This document shows, piece by piece, positions 8,704-16,632 of a stretch of DNA of 50,629 nt (position 1 is the first letter of the stretch; each line of letters opens with the position of its first letter). Below the pieces are notes generated by a model. That model was not told the origin of the DNA. It worked only from the letters and a program-made list of their open reading frames with translations, and ran no database searches. Origin of the DNA: an uncultured Schlesneria sp. Its GTDB lineage: Bacteria; Planctomycetota; Planctomycetia; Planctomycetales; Planctomycetaceae. The stretch is from NCBI GenBank assembly GCA_903840265.1, contig CAIMFH010000189.1, positions 1 to 50,629 of the forward strand, written 5' to 3'. Both the position numbers and the translations under genes were made by a program.

Positions 8704-9114
8704 ATGGACACCGCACTGCTCGACACGGACATTCTGAACGAGGTTCTCAAGCAAAAGAATGCCCACGCCGTCCGGCATGCGTCGGACTATCTCGCTCAGC
8801 ACGGCCAGTTCGCGATCTCGTCCATGACACTTTATGAAGTGCTCCGAGGTTTAAAAGAGAAGAACGCGACCGCGCAATTGGTCCGATTCCTTGCGTTCTG
8901 CCAGAACACTCTTGTGCTGCCAGTCCTCGACGACATTTTAGACTGCGCTGCTGATCTATGGGTGACCGGCCGCAACCAGGGAATGTCTTCTATGGACGCG
9001 GACATGCTGATTGCTGCCACCGCACTCCACCACGGACGGATTCTCGTCACAGGGAACACCGTTCACTTCGCTTGGGTACCAGGGTTGAGAATCCTCAACT
9101 GGCGCGACGCGTAG
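8704..9114 (+). CDS. vapC: PIN-domain ribonuclease toxin (VapC-like)
   Basis: Predicted Mg2+-dependent endoribonuclease of a type II toxin-antitoxin module. The 136-residue length is typical. Acidic active-site residues are in the expected places: D7 in LLDTDIL, E45 in LYEVLRG, D98/D100 in MDADMLIAATAL and N118 in VTGNTVHF, the last replacing the more common Asp. The ATG is 3 bases after the stop of the upstream small gene, implying translational coupling. Many VapC toxins cleave initiator tRNA or the sarcin-ricin loop; the target here cannot be read from sequence. Confidence 0.9.
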   Translation: MDTALLDTDILNEVLKQKNAHAVRHASDYLAQHGQFAISSMTLYEVLRGLKEKNATAQLVRFLAFCQNTLVLPVLDDILDCAADLWVTGRNQGMSSMDADMLIAATALHHGRILVTGNTVHFAWVPGLRILNWRDA

Positions 9115-9139
9115 ACCTCCGCAAATCAGGCCGCCTCAC

Positions 9140-9583
9140 TCAGGATTGATCGCGATTGCTCGAAAAGCGATCCGCAAATTGGTTCATCAGGTGGCCCCAG
9201 CCTTTCTCGTGGCCTCGCCCTTGTTCATCGTCTGGCAGGTTCTCGTGGCGAAGAGTCATCAAAGTGTCTTCGCCCTGCTTCTGGAAGGTCACGGTGACGA
9301 GCGATTCGAGACCGCGTGTGTGGTGTGACATCCAGGTGTATTGGATCTTGGTCGGCGGATCGATGATGGTGAAGCGGCCGTAGTGAGGTTTATGCTCGCC
9401 CGCCTCGTTGATGAATAACCAGTAGTACAGGCCCTCAACCTTGGTGTCGAGAATCAGCTTCTCCGCCACGATCCAGGGAGTCCCGGGACACTGAGGATCG
9501 AGCCAACCCTGGAACGCTTCCAGAGGAGCAGTGGGAATCGTGCGTGTCAGTTCCACGTTAATCGTCTTGATCTCTGGTCTCAT
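9140..9583 (-). CDS. SRPBCC/AHSA1-family protein
   Basis: A 147-residue START-like (Activator of Hsp90 ATPase homologue 1, AHSA1) domain protein with a hydrophobic ligand-binding fold. Visible landmarks are the first strand IKTINVELTRTI, then AFQGWLDPQCPGTP, PTKIQYTW, and the C-terminal helix GHEKGWGHLMNQFAD, which is characteristic of the family. The ATG at 9583 is preferred because AAAGGAAACG lies just upstream; the gene then overlaps the end of the ArsR gene by 26 bases, so the two are translationally coupled. ArsR-SRPBCC pairs are common in bacteria, and the regulator probably controls this gene. Ligand unknown. Confidence 0.85.
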   Translation of the reverse strand: MRPEIKTINVELTRTIPTAPLEAFQGWLDPQCPGTPWIVAEKLILDTKVEGLYYWLFINEAGEHKPHYGRFTIIDPPTKIQYTWMSHHTRGLESLVTVTFQKQGEDTLMTLRHENLPDDEQGRGHEKGWGHLMNQFADRFSSNRDQS

Positions 9584-9923
9584 CGTTTCGTTTCCTTTGC
9601 CTTTTCTTACGGAAGTGCTCTTCGAATTGATCCAGGCGTTCAGTCCAGAACTGTTCGTATTCATGCACCCACCCCGAGACCAGCCGTAGCGGTTCAGGGT
9701 GTAATGAAATGAATACTTCTCGTCCTTGCTTCTCGCGCGAAATCAACCCGGCTCGCTCCAGTAGCTTGAGGTGTTTCGTAATCGCGTTAAGCGACAATTC
9801 AAACGGCTTCGCAATATCAGTAAATCGCGCAGGCCCCGCCGTCAGCCGCCCGATGATCGCCCGTCGCGAGGGATGAGATATAGCTGTCAGGACATCCGAT
9901 AGCTGGTCTGTACTCAACGTCAC
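9558..9923 (-). CDS. ArsR-family transcriptional regulator
   Basis: A 121-residue winged-helix repressor. It begins with helix MTLSTDQLSDVLTAIS, then HPSRRAIIGRLTAGPAR, the recognition helix region LSLNAITKHLKLLERAG and the wing LISREKQGREVFISLHPEP, which is the ArsR/SmtB pattern. There is no CxC metal-sensing motif in the recognition helix, so a metal sensor of the ArsR type is unlikely; it resembles the metal-independent members that accompany AHSA1-domain genes. It starts 3 bases after the alpha/beta hydrolase gene ends. The palindrome at 10866-10889 overlapping the operon promoter is its likely operator. Confidence 0.9.
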   Translation of the reverse strand: MTLSTDQLSDVLTAISHPSRRAIIGRLTAGPARFTDIAKPFELSLNAITKHLKLLERAGLISREKQGREVFISLHPEPLRLVSGWVHEYEQFWTERLDQFEEHFRKKRQRKRNDETRDQDD

Positions 9924-9926
9924 ACC

Positions 9927-10814
9927 TCATCTAGTCACGCCGGGATTGTATCCGGTCTTGAAAGTACTCAACGGCACCTTAGGGGTGGGCTCATCCAAAA
10001 ACGCGGCGATAGTCGGCAGCAACTTCTCAGGCTCAGAGAACAGTACGAAATGGCTGGCATCCGGGATGACGGCCAGTTGAGCGTGCGGTATCAGACGCGA
10101 CAGTTCCACGCAGCGTTCGACCGGAATCAGGTCGTGATCTCCGCAGGCAATCAGGATGGGAACTTTGATCCCCTTCAACTCGTCGGCCGAGAATCCTTTC
10201 CATTCAATGCCACACTTCAGGACCTTGGCGAAGAGCAAGGGCCATTGCTTGGGATCGGGGGCGACCTTTTGATATTCCTCTCGCTCCCACTTGATCAGAT
10301 CAGAATCCGCAGTGAAGGCCGTGACCAGCTCTTTGGGAAGCGGAACCAGCGGACTGCCGTAGATAATCACTCGGCGAACGAGCTTCGGATGTCGGACCGC
10401 CATCGTCACTGCGATCGCGCCGCCAAAGCTGTCGCCGAAGAAATCGGCCTCATCGATTTTCAGATGCTTCAACAGAGCAGCAATGTCGTCGGCGTGCTGT
10501 TCACACGTCATCGGACGATCAATGTCGGCCGTGCGGCCGTGGCCCTGCAGATCCATCGCAATCCACCGCCGATTCTCCGGCAATCGTGGAACCAGCCCGC
10601 AGTGACTGACGATGGGGTGGATGTAAACCGCCGGCTTCCCTTCGCCGGTGATCTCGTAATACATCCGCAGGCCGTTCACGGGCGCATAGCCAGTCTGTTT
10701 TGTCGCCGACGTTTTCGACTGTCCATTTGATTCGGCGTCGACTTGCACGACCGCGAATGCCGACACGGCGGCGAAGGTTAATACCATCAGAATCCGATGT
10801 AGCAGAGTGCCCAT
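9927..10814 (-). CDS. Exported alpha/beta hydrolase
   Basis: A 295-residue alpha/beta-hydrolase-fold enzyme, first gene of a three-gene operon. A signal peptide is visible (MGTLLHRILMVLTFAAVSAF, cleavage near VDA-E). The nucleophile elbow is GDSFGG (G-x-S-x-G); the oxyanion region follows AVYIHPIVSH; the acid is expected in ACGDHDLIPVE, and the catalytic His in DASHFVLFSEPE. The set fits esterases, haloperoxidase-like or lactone hydrolases; the substrate cannot be told. The ATG at 10814 has GGAG about 9 bases upstream and gives a clean signal peptide; an upstream in-frame start at 10859 would overlap the promoter leader. Co-regulation with an SRPBCC protein suggests a small-molecule response. 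Confidence 0.85.
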   Translation of the reverse strand: MGTLLHRILMVLTFAAVSAFAVVQVDAESNGQSKTSATKQTGYAPVNGLRMYYEITGEGKPAVYIHPIVSHCGLVPRLPENRRWIAMDLQGHGRTADIDRPMTCEQHADDIAALLKHLKIDEADFFGDSFGGAIAVTMAVRHPKLVRRVIIYGSPLVPLPKELVTAFTADSDLIKWEREEYQKVAPDPKQWPLLFAKVLKCGIEWKGFSADELKGIKVPILIACGDHDLIPVERCVELSRLIPHAQLAVIPDASHFVLFSEPEKLLPTIAAFLDEPTPKVPLSTFKTGYNPGVTR

Positions 10815-10865
10815 CACTGATATCTCCGAGTTTGAAACGGACCGAATGACCTCGATCAAGCAGCA

Positions 10866-10889
10866 ACATTACACCAAAAGGTATAATGT
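10866..10889. promoter_or_regulatory. Palindromic operator, probably for the ArsR regulator
   Basis: ACATTACACC (10866-10875) and GGTATAATGT (10880-10889) are inverted around AAAA, matching at 9 of 10 pairs. The right arm contains the -10 hexamer of the minus-strand promoter, so a bound dimer would block RNA polymerase. ArsR-family repressors bind imperfect AT-rich palindromes of this size; assignment to the regulator two genes downstream is inference. Confidence 0.6.
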
Positions 10890-10907
10890 TATGCAAGTCA
10901 TTTTCAA
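10880..10907 (-). promoter_or_regulatory. Sigma70-type promoter of the hydrolase-arsR-SRPBCC operon
   Basis: Minus strand: -35 TTGAAA (10907-10902), 16-base spacer, -10 TATACC (10885-10880). It lies about 65 bases ahead of the hydrolase ATG and overlaps the palindromic operator. Confidence 0.55.
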
Positions 10908-10914
10908 CGCAAGC

Positions 10915-11547
10915 ACAGGGCCTCGCACGTTGCTCGTAGCAGTGGCCTCGAACTGAAATCTGATCTGTCACAAAAAGGCGCTAAATTGAGGAAAAACGGC
11001 CAAAACACCCCCTATCTTGTCCCCCATGGTCTAAATCTGTCCGTGGGTGTCAAAAACTGTCAGTAGCCCAGATTCCAACCCGCGCTCTTCTCACTGTTTT
11101 CTGCGCAAATAGCTCAATCAAGATCTAGGCGCGCACACCGGCAGCAGGATAATTGACGTCGGATTGGATGAGGCGAAAAGCGTGTGGCCGCTCCTCTTTA
11201 ACGTAGGACGGATTTGCAATCCGTCCATCTTTCGATCTAAAAGCCCAACTCACGATGACCATTAAATACCAGGGCCAAGGCGACAGTCTGGAAGCCCATC
11301 CCACTCAAAAAACGGCAGACACCCCCAAAACACTGCCATGGACTGACAAATCCTGCCAAAATTGTTGAACTAGGGGATTTGGCGAAGACAGTGATCTGAT
11401 TGCAACCGCGGTGTAGACGCCGCATACTTGACCGCACGCAATTCCTTAAATTTCTGATCGTTATGACGAATAGACCGGAATTTCATCGGCCGGTGTTTAT
11501 CATACTAACTGCCGACTTTCATCAGATCTGCGAGCCCCCCGGGGGCG
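10915..11547. other. Long intergenic region with degenerate repeats
   Basis: Over 600 bp without a credible gene. Two segments resemble each other: 10994-11034 and 11308-11346 both begin AAAACGGC, continue with CACCCCC, and reach CCATGG after a similar distance. A perfect 9-bp palindrome lies at 11206-11226. A minus-strand open frame covers 11237-11437, but it spans the second repeat segment and has no ribosome site. I see no clear promoter for the downstream 1,283-residue gene. Confidence 0.45.
11206..11226. repeat. Perfect inverted repeat
   Basis: GGACGGATT (11206-11214) and AATCCGTCC (11218-11226) pair perfectly around TGC. No T-run follows on either side. It is not at a gene end, so it is more likely a repeat-derived hairpin than a terminator. 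Confidence 0.5.
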
Positions 11548-11559
11548 GTGAGGTGCCAG

Positions 11560-14500
11560 ATGGCGATCGTCGAATTGCCCGATAGCATTGAGCGGCAACT
11601 GCTGGTCCTCGACCGACAGGTTCGAGACGCTATCTTCTCGCGCGGTATCAGCCGCCTTGGTGTCGCTGTTCCGCTCCTCCTGGGAGCCTGCTTGCTGACT
11701 GACTGGTTCCTGGGACTGGGTGGCAACACGCGACTGTCTCTGCTGGCGACATGGCTGCTGCTGATCGTCGCCATTGCCTGGTGGCAAGTGCTTCGACCGC
11801 TATTCAAAGCCCCCTCATACTCAGAACTCGCGGCCCTTGTTGAACGTCAGCATCCTGAACTCAAAGAACGTCTCACGTCCCTCGTGGAACTGCACGACAG
11901 TCAAACCCCCGGCACATCGCGGGTCATGCGCGACCTGCTGGCTCGACAGACCGCTCGGGCGATTGATCGCTTGGACGTCTCCGACGCCGTCCCGGCAATT
12001 CGATCGGCCGGAACTGCAGTTCTCGCGGTCATGGCCATCGCCTTGTTGTTCGCCCCATTCGCCGTGGCCCCGAATGACTATGGGTTGCTGTGGGCCAGGC
12101 TATTCGCCCCGTGGGCAAACTTTCACTGGGGCTCGACCGAGTTACTGATCGTCAACGGCGATCGAGTCGTCGCCAAAGGGAGCGACGTGCTGGTCGAGGT
12201 CCAACTGAACCAGACGCGTCCCATGATCGCCACGAAGGATGACCGCGAACAAGTTTGGCTGCACTGGACGGATGAAGCGGGCATTCAGGATTCGCGTCGC
12301 CTCGAATGGGACGCCGAGACGCAGCACTTCGCGGTGACGCTGCCGCACCTGGCCAAAAGCATCCGCGTCTACGCCACGGCATACAGCTCCCAATCGGAAA
12401 CACGCCAGATCCAAGTCGCCGAGCCTCCCGTCATCACTCGCCTGCATCTGGATATCAAACCACCCGCCTACACGGGCCTGCCCGCGCGCACCTCTGACGG
12501 AGCCCTCGGTGAAATCCGTGCTCCCGAACGTAGCCGAGTTGTCCTGAAGATGGAATTCAATGGACCGGTGTCGCAAGCGGAACTGATCTGGCCAATTCCA
12601 CCAGAATCCGACCCCAACGCGATGCCCGGCGAAGAACAGAAGCGGACTAGCCTCACCTACTCGATGAAGCTCGCCGACGATGGACTTGTCGCCGGAGTCG
12701 AAGCCTTGGCGCTCTATCCCGGCCCCTTTTCAATTCGCCTCAAGAACAAACTTGGCCTGACCAACGACGAACCCGCGCGATCGATCGTGATCGATCCCGA
12801 TCTGCCACCGGAAATCTCGCTCGAAGGTTCCGATGAACCTGTCATGGTTCGGCCCGAAGATCGATCAATCGTTCCGGCCAAGTTCCATGACGACTACGGA
12901 CTGACCGCCGTCGAATTGCATCTGGAAACGTCGACCAATCAGAACAAGATCGTTCCCATTCCCGCCGCCGAATTGCGCGAGCGTTCATTGGCTCGCGAGT
13001 TCACGATCGATGTCGCCGACTTCGACCTGAAGCCGGGTCAGTCGCTGACCTATCGCTTCAAAGCCGTCGATAACCGGCCGGTCCCGAATCCACAGGAAAC
13101 ATGGAGCAAGCTCCGCAGCCTGGTTGTCGTCACCCACCCCACCACGCCGCAAGATAAGGAACTCGCACAGCGGGAACTTGCCGAGAAGCAAGAGATCGCT
13201 GAATTGCGAGCGGACCTCGCCAAGACCAAGGATGAACTCGCCAAGCTGCATCGTCAGACCGAGGACGAATCGCTGAAGCAGAAGGATAGCGACAAGAGTG
13301 AGCAACTCGCAAAGCTCCAGCAGAAGCAGGCTGAGCTCGCCGAACGCCTGCAGAAACTGGCAGCGGAACTCGGTGAACGCAAACTCACTCAAAAGTTGGC
13401 GAATAATGCGCAGCAGATGGCCCAACAAGACTTGGCAGCGGCCAATGAACGGCTGGAACAGGCCAAGCAAGGCGAGCCCCGCGATCAACTGCAACCGCTG
13501 AGCGAAGCGATCGATCGACTCGCCTCGGTCGACAAACAGTTGCAGTCGCTCGATCAGCGGTTGTCCGAGTTGAATCGATTGGAGCAGGATCTGGCGCGGC
13601 TCGAACAAGTCGCTCGCAACGCCGACCGACTCGCCGAGCAACTCGAAAAACTCGATCAGCAGCCTGGAGCTGACAAGCCGACGACCGAGCAACTTCAGAA
13701 GCTGCAGGCGGAAGGTCAGAAGTTAGCGGAAGACCTGACCGAGTTGTTCAAGAAGCACCCCGAACTGGTCGACGCCGCTCGCCGCGAACAGTTGCAGCAG
13801 TTGAAACAGCTTGCCGAACAGGCTCAGCAGTTGGCAAAACCCCAGCAACAACTGGCGCAGGCCTTCCAGGATCAAGCGAAAGATCAGGCTGCAAACCCGG
13901 CCGATTCGCTCAAGGCCGAGAATCAGCCCCCTGTCAACGAGGGCGCGAATCAGAATGGCAATACCCCGGCTGAAGGAGCCGATGCAAAGTCGCCAACAGC
14001 ACCACCAACCGCAAAGGCTGCGAATCAGCCGCCTGCTGAAGGGGCTGAACAAACGGCCGGTGCGGAGGCCGCGAACGCGCAGCAACAACTCGCTCAAGAG
14101 GCGGCTCGGCAAGCGTTGGAAACGGCCAAACAACCGGGAGCCGATTCCAAAGCGACTCAAGCCGCAGCCGATTTTGCCCGTCAAGCTGCTGCCGCCGCCC
14201 AGCAGGCCGCCAAGGGTGACCTCGACGGTGCCGCCAAGCAAAGCAACGAAGCCGCCAGCACCGCCGCCGGAGCCTCCAAAGAACTCGCTGAGTCTGGTCA
14301 AGCCAGTCCGCAAGCCAGCGAACAAGCGGAATCACTCGCCCAACGTCAGCAGAACCTCGCCGAGAAGCTAGACCAGATCGCCAATTCCAAGGCCGCACAG
14401 CAGGGGGCACAGAGCCACGGACAGCAACAATTGGCCGATGCCACGGCGGGATTGTCGAAGCAGTTGGAGCAAGCGGCGAAGAACCTGAACTCGTCGCCGC

Positions 14501-15411
14501 TGGATGCGAAAGAGGCCGGTGACTCCGCATCAAAAGCGAGTCAATCAGCGAGCGAGGCCCAGCAGTCCATGCAACAGGCGGCTCAATCGGCCAAGTCAAA
14601 CGATGCACAAAGCGCTGCAAGCCAGGCCCAACAAGCGGCCGAGAAACTGCAGGACGCCGCGCGACAAGCTCAGGACACTCCCGCAACGCCTCAGTCGGGT
14701 CAATCGATCCCCGAGGAGGTCGCCTCGAAAGTCGCACAGGCCGCTCAACAACTTCAACAAGCCCAGAAGCAGCTAGGCTCTGCAGCGCAAGAGAAGTCAC
14801 AGCCCAAGTCCAACGGAAATCCCCAGAGCGAATCACAGCCAAGTCAAGGCGAACAAGGCCAAGGTCAGCCAAAGCAGGGACAACCGGGACAGGGACAGCC
14901 GGGACAGGGACAGCCGGGACAGGGACAGCCGGGACAGGGACAGCCGGGGCAGGGGCAGCCGGGACAGGGACAGCCGGGGCAGGGGCAGCCGGGGCAGGGG
15001 CAGCCGGGGTCAGCGATTGCTCAATCGGCCAAACAATTCCGGCAAGCAGCCGATGCGATGAGGCGCGCGGCGAACAGCGACGGTCAGCCCTCGTCAAAGG
15101 GTGGTCTCAACCCGCCACCGCAAGGTGACCCTCAACAGGCCCAGGCAGATCCCAACGGAGAACCGGGAGCAGCCGGTCCGGGCGGAGGCAACACGGGCTC
15201 GGGTGTCACTGGTACTTCGGGTGATCTCAACGAGTTGAACGCGGCCCTCAAGAAACAGACGCCACGCAATTGGGGACAATTGCCGGGTCAGTTGAAGACG
15301 GAGATTCTTCAAGGAGCGAACAAGCGACCAAGACCTGAATACGAGAAGCAGATCAAGTCGTACTTCGAAGAGATCACCAAGCCCGCCGCCAAAGATCCCG
15401 CGCCGAAGTGA
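11560..15411 (+). CDS. Large DUF4175-like membrane/coiled-coil protein
   Basis: A 1,283-residue protein of a type common in planctomycetes. Two membrane helices lie at about 34-51 and 59-77 and a third near 147-170. Residues 170-520 look like extracytoplasmic beta-rich domains (repeated phrases such as VITRLHLDIKPPAYTG and DDYGLTAVELHL). From about 525 to 1100 the chain is a long Q/E/A-rich heptad region (LQKLAAELGERK, RLSELNRLEQDL), then a GQGQP/GQPGQ repeat tract and a short helical end (LNELNAALKKQTP). The sequence resembles DUF4175 proteins, whose function is unknown. ATG at 11560 with GAGG 6 bases upstream; a GTG at 11548 would overlap that site. It is 13 bases upstream of the prenyltransferase-repeat gene and presumably co-transcribed. 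A structural or envelope role is inference. Confidence 0.8.
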   Translation: MAIVELPDSIERQLLVLDRQVRDAIFSRGISRLGVAVPLLLGACLLTDWFLGLGGNTRLSLLATWLLLIVAIAWWQVLRPLFKAPSYSELAALVERQHPELKERLTSLVELHDSQTPGTSRVMRDLLARQTARAIDRLDVSDAVPAIRSAGTAVLAVMAIALLFAPFAVAPNDYGLLWARLFAPWANFHWGSTELLIVNGDRVVAKGSDVLVEVQLNQTRPMIATKDDREQVWLHWTDEAGIQDSRRLEWDAETQHFAVTLPHLAKSIRVYATAYSSQSETRQIQVAEPPVITRLHLDIKPPAYTGLPARTSDGALGEIRAPERSRVVLKMEFNGPVSQAELIWPIPPESDPNAMPGEEQKRTSLTYSMKLADDGLVAGVEALALYPGPFSIRLKNKLGLTNDEPARSIVIDPDLPPEISLEGSDEPVMVRPEDRSIVPAKFHDDYGLTAVELHLETSTNQNKIVPIPAAELRERSLAREFTIDVADFDLKPGQSLTYRFKAVDNRPVPNPQETWSKLRSLVVVTHPTTPQDKELAQRELAEKQEIAELRADLAKTKDELAKLHRQTEDESLKQKDSDKSEQLAKLQQKQAELAERLQKLAAELGERKLTQKLANNAQQMAQQDLAAANERLEQAKQGEPRDQLQPLSEAIDRLASVDKQLQSLDQRLSELNRLEQDLARLEQVARNADRLAEQLEKLDQQPGADKPTTEQLQKLQAEGQKLAEDLTELFKKHPELVDAARREQLQQLKQLAEQAQQLAKPQQQLAQAFQDQAKDQAANPADSLKAENQPPVNEGANQNGNTPAEGADAKSPTAPPTAKAANQPPAEGAEQTAGAEAANAQQQLAQEAARQALETAKQPGADSKATQAAADFARQAAAAAQQAAKGDLDGAAKQSNEAASTAAGASKELAESGQASPQASEQAESLAQRQQNLAEKLDQIANSKAAQQGAQSHGQQQLADATAGLSKQLEQAAKNLNSSPLDAKEAGDSASKASQSASEAQQSMQQAAQSAKSNDAQSAASQAQQAAEKLQDAARQAQDTPATPQSGQSIPEEVASKVAQAAQQLQQAQKQLGSAAQEKSQPKSNGNPQSESQPSQGEQGQGQPKQGQPGQGQPGQGQPGQGQPGQGQPGQGQPGQGQPGQGQPGQGQPGSAIAQSAKQFRQAADAMRRAANSDGQPSSKGGLNPPPQGDPQQAQADPNGEPGAAGPGGGNTGSGVTGTSGDLNELNAALKKQTPRNWGQLPGQLKTEILQGANKRPRPEYEKQIKSYFEEITKPAAKDPAPK
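14881..15009 (+). repeat. 15-bp in-frame tandem repeat (GQPGQ)
   Basis: About eight units of GGACAGGGACAGCCG, with GGGCAGGGGCAGCCG variants towards the 3' end, encode alternating Gly-Gln-Pro-Gly-Gln. Units are multiples of three bases, so copy-number change would not shift the frame. The near-identical DNA of adjacent units suggests recent slippage. Confidence 0.85.
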
Positions 15412-15424
15412 TCAGGAGTTTTGA

Positions 15425-16582
15425 TTGAAGACGTGGCCTGACAGGATGTGCTCTGCTGACGACGAAGTTCACTTCGGTCTGTTGCGCCGAGGGTGCCACT
15501 GGTTGGCCGTCTTCGCACAACCAGTGCTCTTCTTCCATCAATTACGCGAGATTTCCTGCGCGGCAATCCTCATTGGATTGCTGACGATCGCCGCCGCTCC
15601 GGTTCAAGCGGCTCCTAGCCCTTCTGACCACGTCGTTGACGAAGCGATCGTCAAAGCACTGCGATATCTGGCACGTCAGCAACTGCATTCCGGCGGCTGG
15701 AAGTTGAGCGGCACGCAGGAAACAACCTCGGGAACGTCGTTGGCTGTCATGGCGTTTCTCGCGGCCGGCCACACGCCGGGCGAAGGGCCCTATGGCGAAG
15801 CGATTGTTCGAGGCGTTCAATTCGTCATCGATCATCAGGACGCCAGCGGATTGCTGTACGTCAATCGCGGCCATCAAGGCCCGATGTATGATCATGGCAT
15901 CAGCACGTTAATGCTGGCCGAAGTCAGTGGCATGGTCCCCGAGCGAATGGCCGCGCCGACCCGGAAGGCGCTCGAACGAGCGATTCGCTTGATCCTCGCC
16001 TCGCAGATGGTCCCGAAGCCAGCGAATCAGCGCGGCGGTTGGCGTTACACACCCCAGAGCACCGACAGTGACCTAAGTGTGACCGGCTGGCAGCTATTGG
16101 CTCTGCGTGCGGCCAAGGATATCGGTTGCGATGTCCCGGCCGAAAATATCGACGTGGCGGTCGACTACGTCAAACGGTGCTCGCCAAACACGGGCCGCGG
16201 GTTTGGATACCAACCTGGAAACGGGGCCACGCCGGTCCTCAGCGCGACCGGCATGCTGGCTCTGCAACTGTGTGGCCAGGAAGAAAGTGCCGAGGTTCAT
16301 CGCGCGGCCGAATACCTCGAGTTCCGGCCGCTCCGGTTGCAAGACCAATGGTACTACTACGGGATTTACTACACGTCCGTCGGCATGTTCAAACGAGGTG
16401 GCGACAGTTGGAAAAACACCCGGCCGATCCTGTTTGCGGACATCTTGTCTCACCAATCGGCCGAGGGACAATGGGAAACAAGTAACGGCAATGAAGCGAT
16501 CGGAGGACCGGTCTACATGACCAGCATGGCGGTCCTGGCACTGACCGTCGAATACGAATACTTGCCAATTTATCAGCGGTAG
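15425..16582 (+). CDS. Prenyltransferase/squalene-cyclase-repeat protein
   Basis: A 385-residue protein with an alpha/alpha-toroid of the terpene cyclase/prenyltransferase type. QW-like repeats are visible: ARQQLHSGGWKL, NQRGGWRYTP, NTGRGFGYQPG and SAEGQWET. The catalytic DxDD motif of squalene-hopene cyclases is not evident (DSDLSVTGW is at the corresponding place), so it is probably a binding or structural relative. A hydrophobic segment, AAILIGLLTIAAAP, ends in VQAAP, consistent with export. The TTG at 15425 has AGGAG 7 bases upstream, 13 bases after the preceding gene. The first 45 residues are odd: bases 15491-15529 inside them are a hairpin related to the dispersed GTGCCAC repeats, so the N-terminus may be repeat-derived or the true start later. 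Confidence 0.75.
   Translation: MKTWPDRMCSADDEVHFGLLRRGCHWLAVFAQPVLFFHQLREISCAAILIGLLTIAAAPVQAAPSPSDHVVDEAIVKALRYLARQQLHSGGWKLSGTQETTSGTSLAVMAFLAAGHTPGEGPYGEAIVRGVQFVIDHQDASGLLYVNRGHQGPMYDHGISTLMLAEVSGMVPERMAAPTRKALERAIRLILASQMVPKPANQRGGWRYTPQSTDSDLSVTGWQLLALRAAKDIGCDVPAENIDVAVDYVKRCSPNTGRGFGYQPGNGATPVLSATGMLALQLCGQEESAEVHRAAEYLEFRPLRLQDQWYYYGIYYTSVGMFKRGGDSWKNTRPILFADILSHQSAEGQWETSNGNEAIGGPVYMTSMAVLALTVEYEYLPIYQR
15491..15529 (-). repeat. Diverged GTGCCAC-type hairpin within a coding region
   Basis: Plus strand begins GGGTGCCACTGG; CACTGGTT (15497-15504) pairs perfectly with AACCAGTG (15519-15526), and the loop contains GTCTTCG, as in the reverse complement of the 38-bp family at 138, 5468 and 31872. 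It falls in the N-terminal extension of the prenyltransferase-repeat gene. Confidence 0.5.
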
Positions 16583-16593
16583 GGATCGACTTT

Positions 16594-16623
16594 GTAGCTA
16601 ATCTCGCCAAGAGATTGGCTAGA
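16594..16623 (+). repeat. Solo GCCAA-loop hairpin between convergent genes
   Basis: GTAGCTAATCTC, loop GCCAA, then GAGATTGGCTA. The stem is eight or more pairs with one T-G. It fills the 50-bp gap between two convergent genes, where it could act as a bidirectional 3'-end structure; no T-run follows. Confidence 0.7.
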
Positions 16624-16632
16624 GGACAAACG

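Noticed and set aside
11237-11437. Minus-strand small protein
   Set aside because: It spans a repeat-like segment, has no ribosome site and ends in no recognisable fold.
13934-15097. 387-codon minus-strand open frame opposite the coiled-coil gene
   Set aside because: Its Pro/Val-rich sequence is the antisense of the GQPGQ repeat. No start site or recognisable domain.
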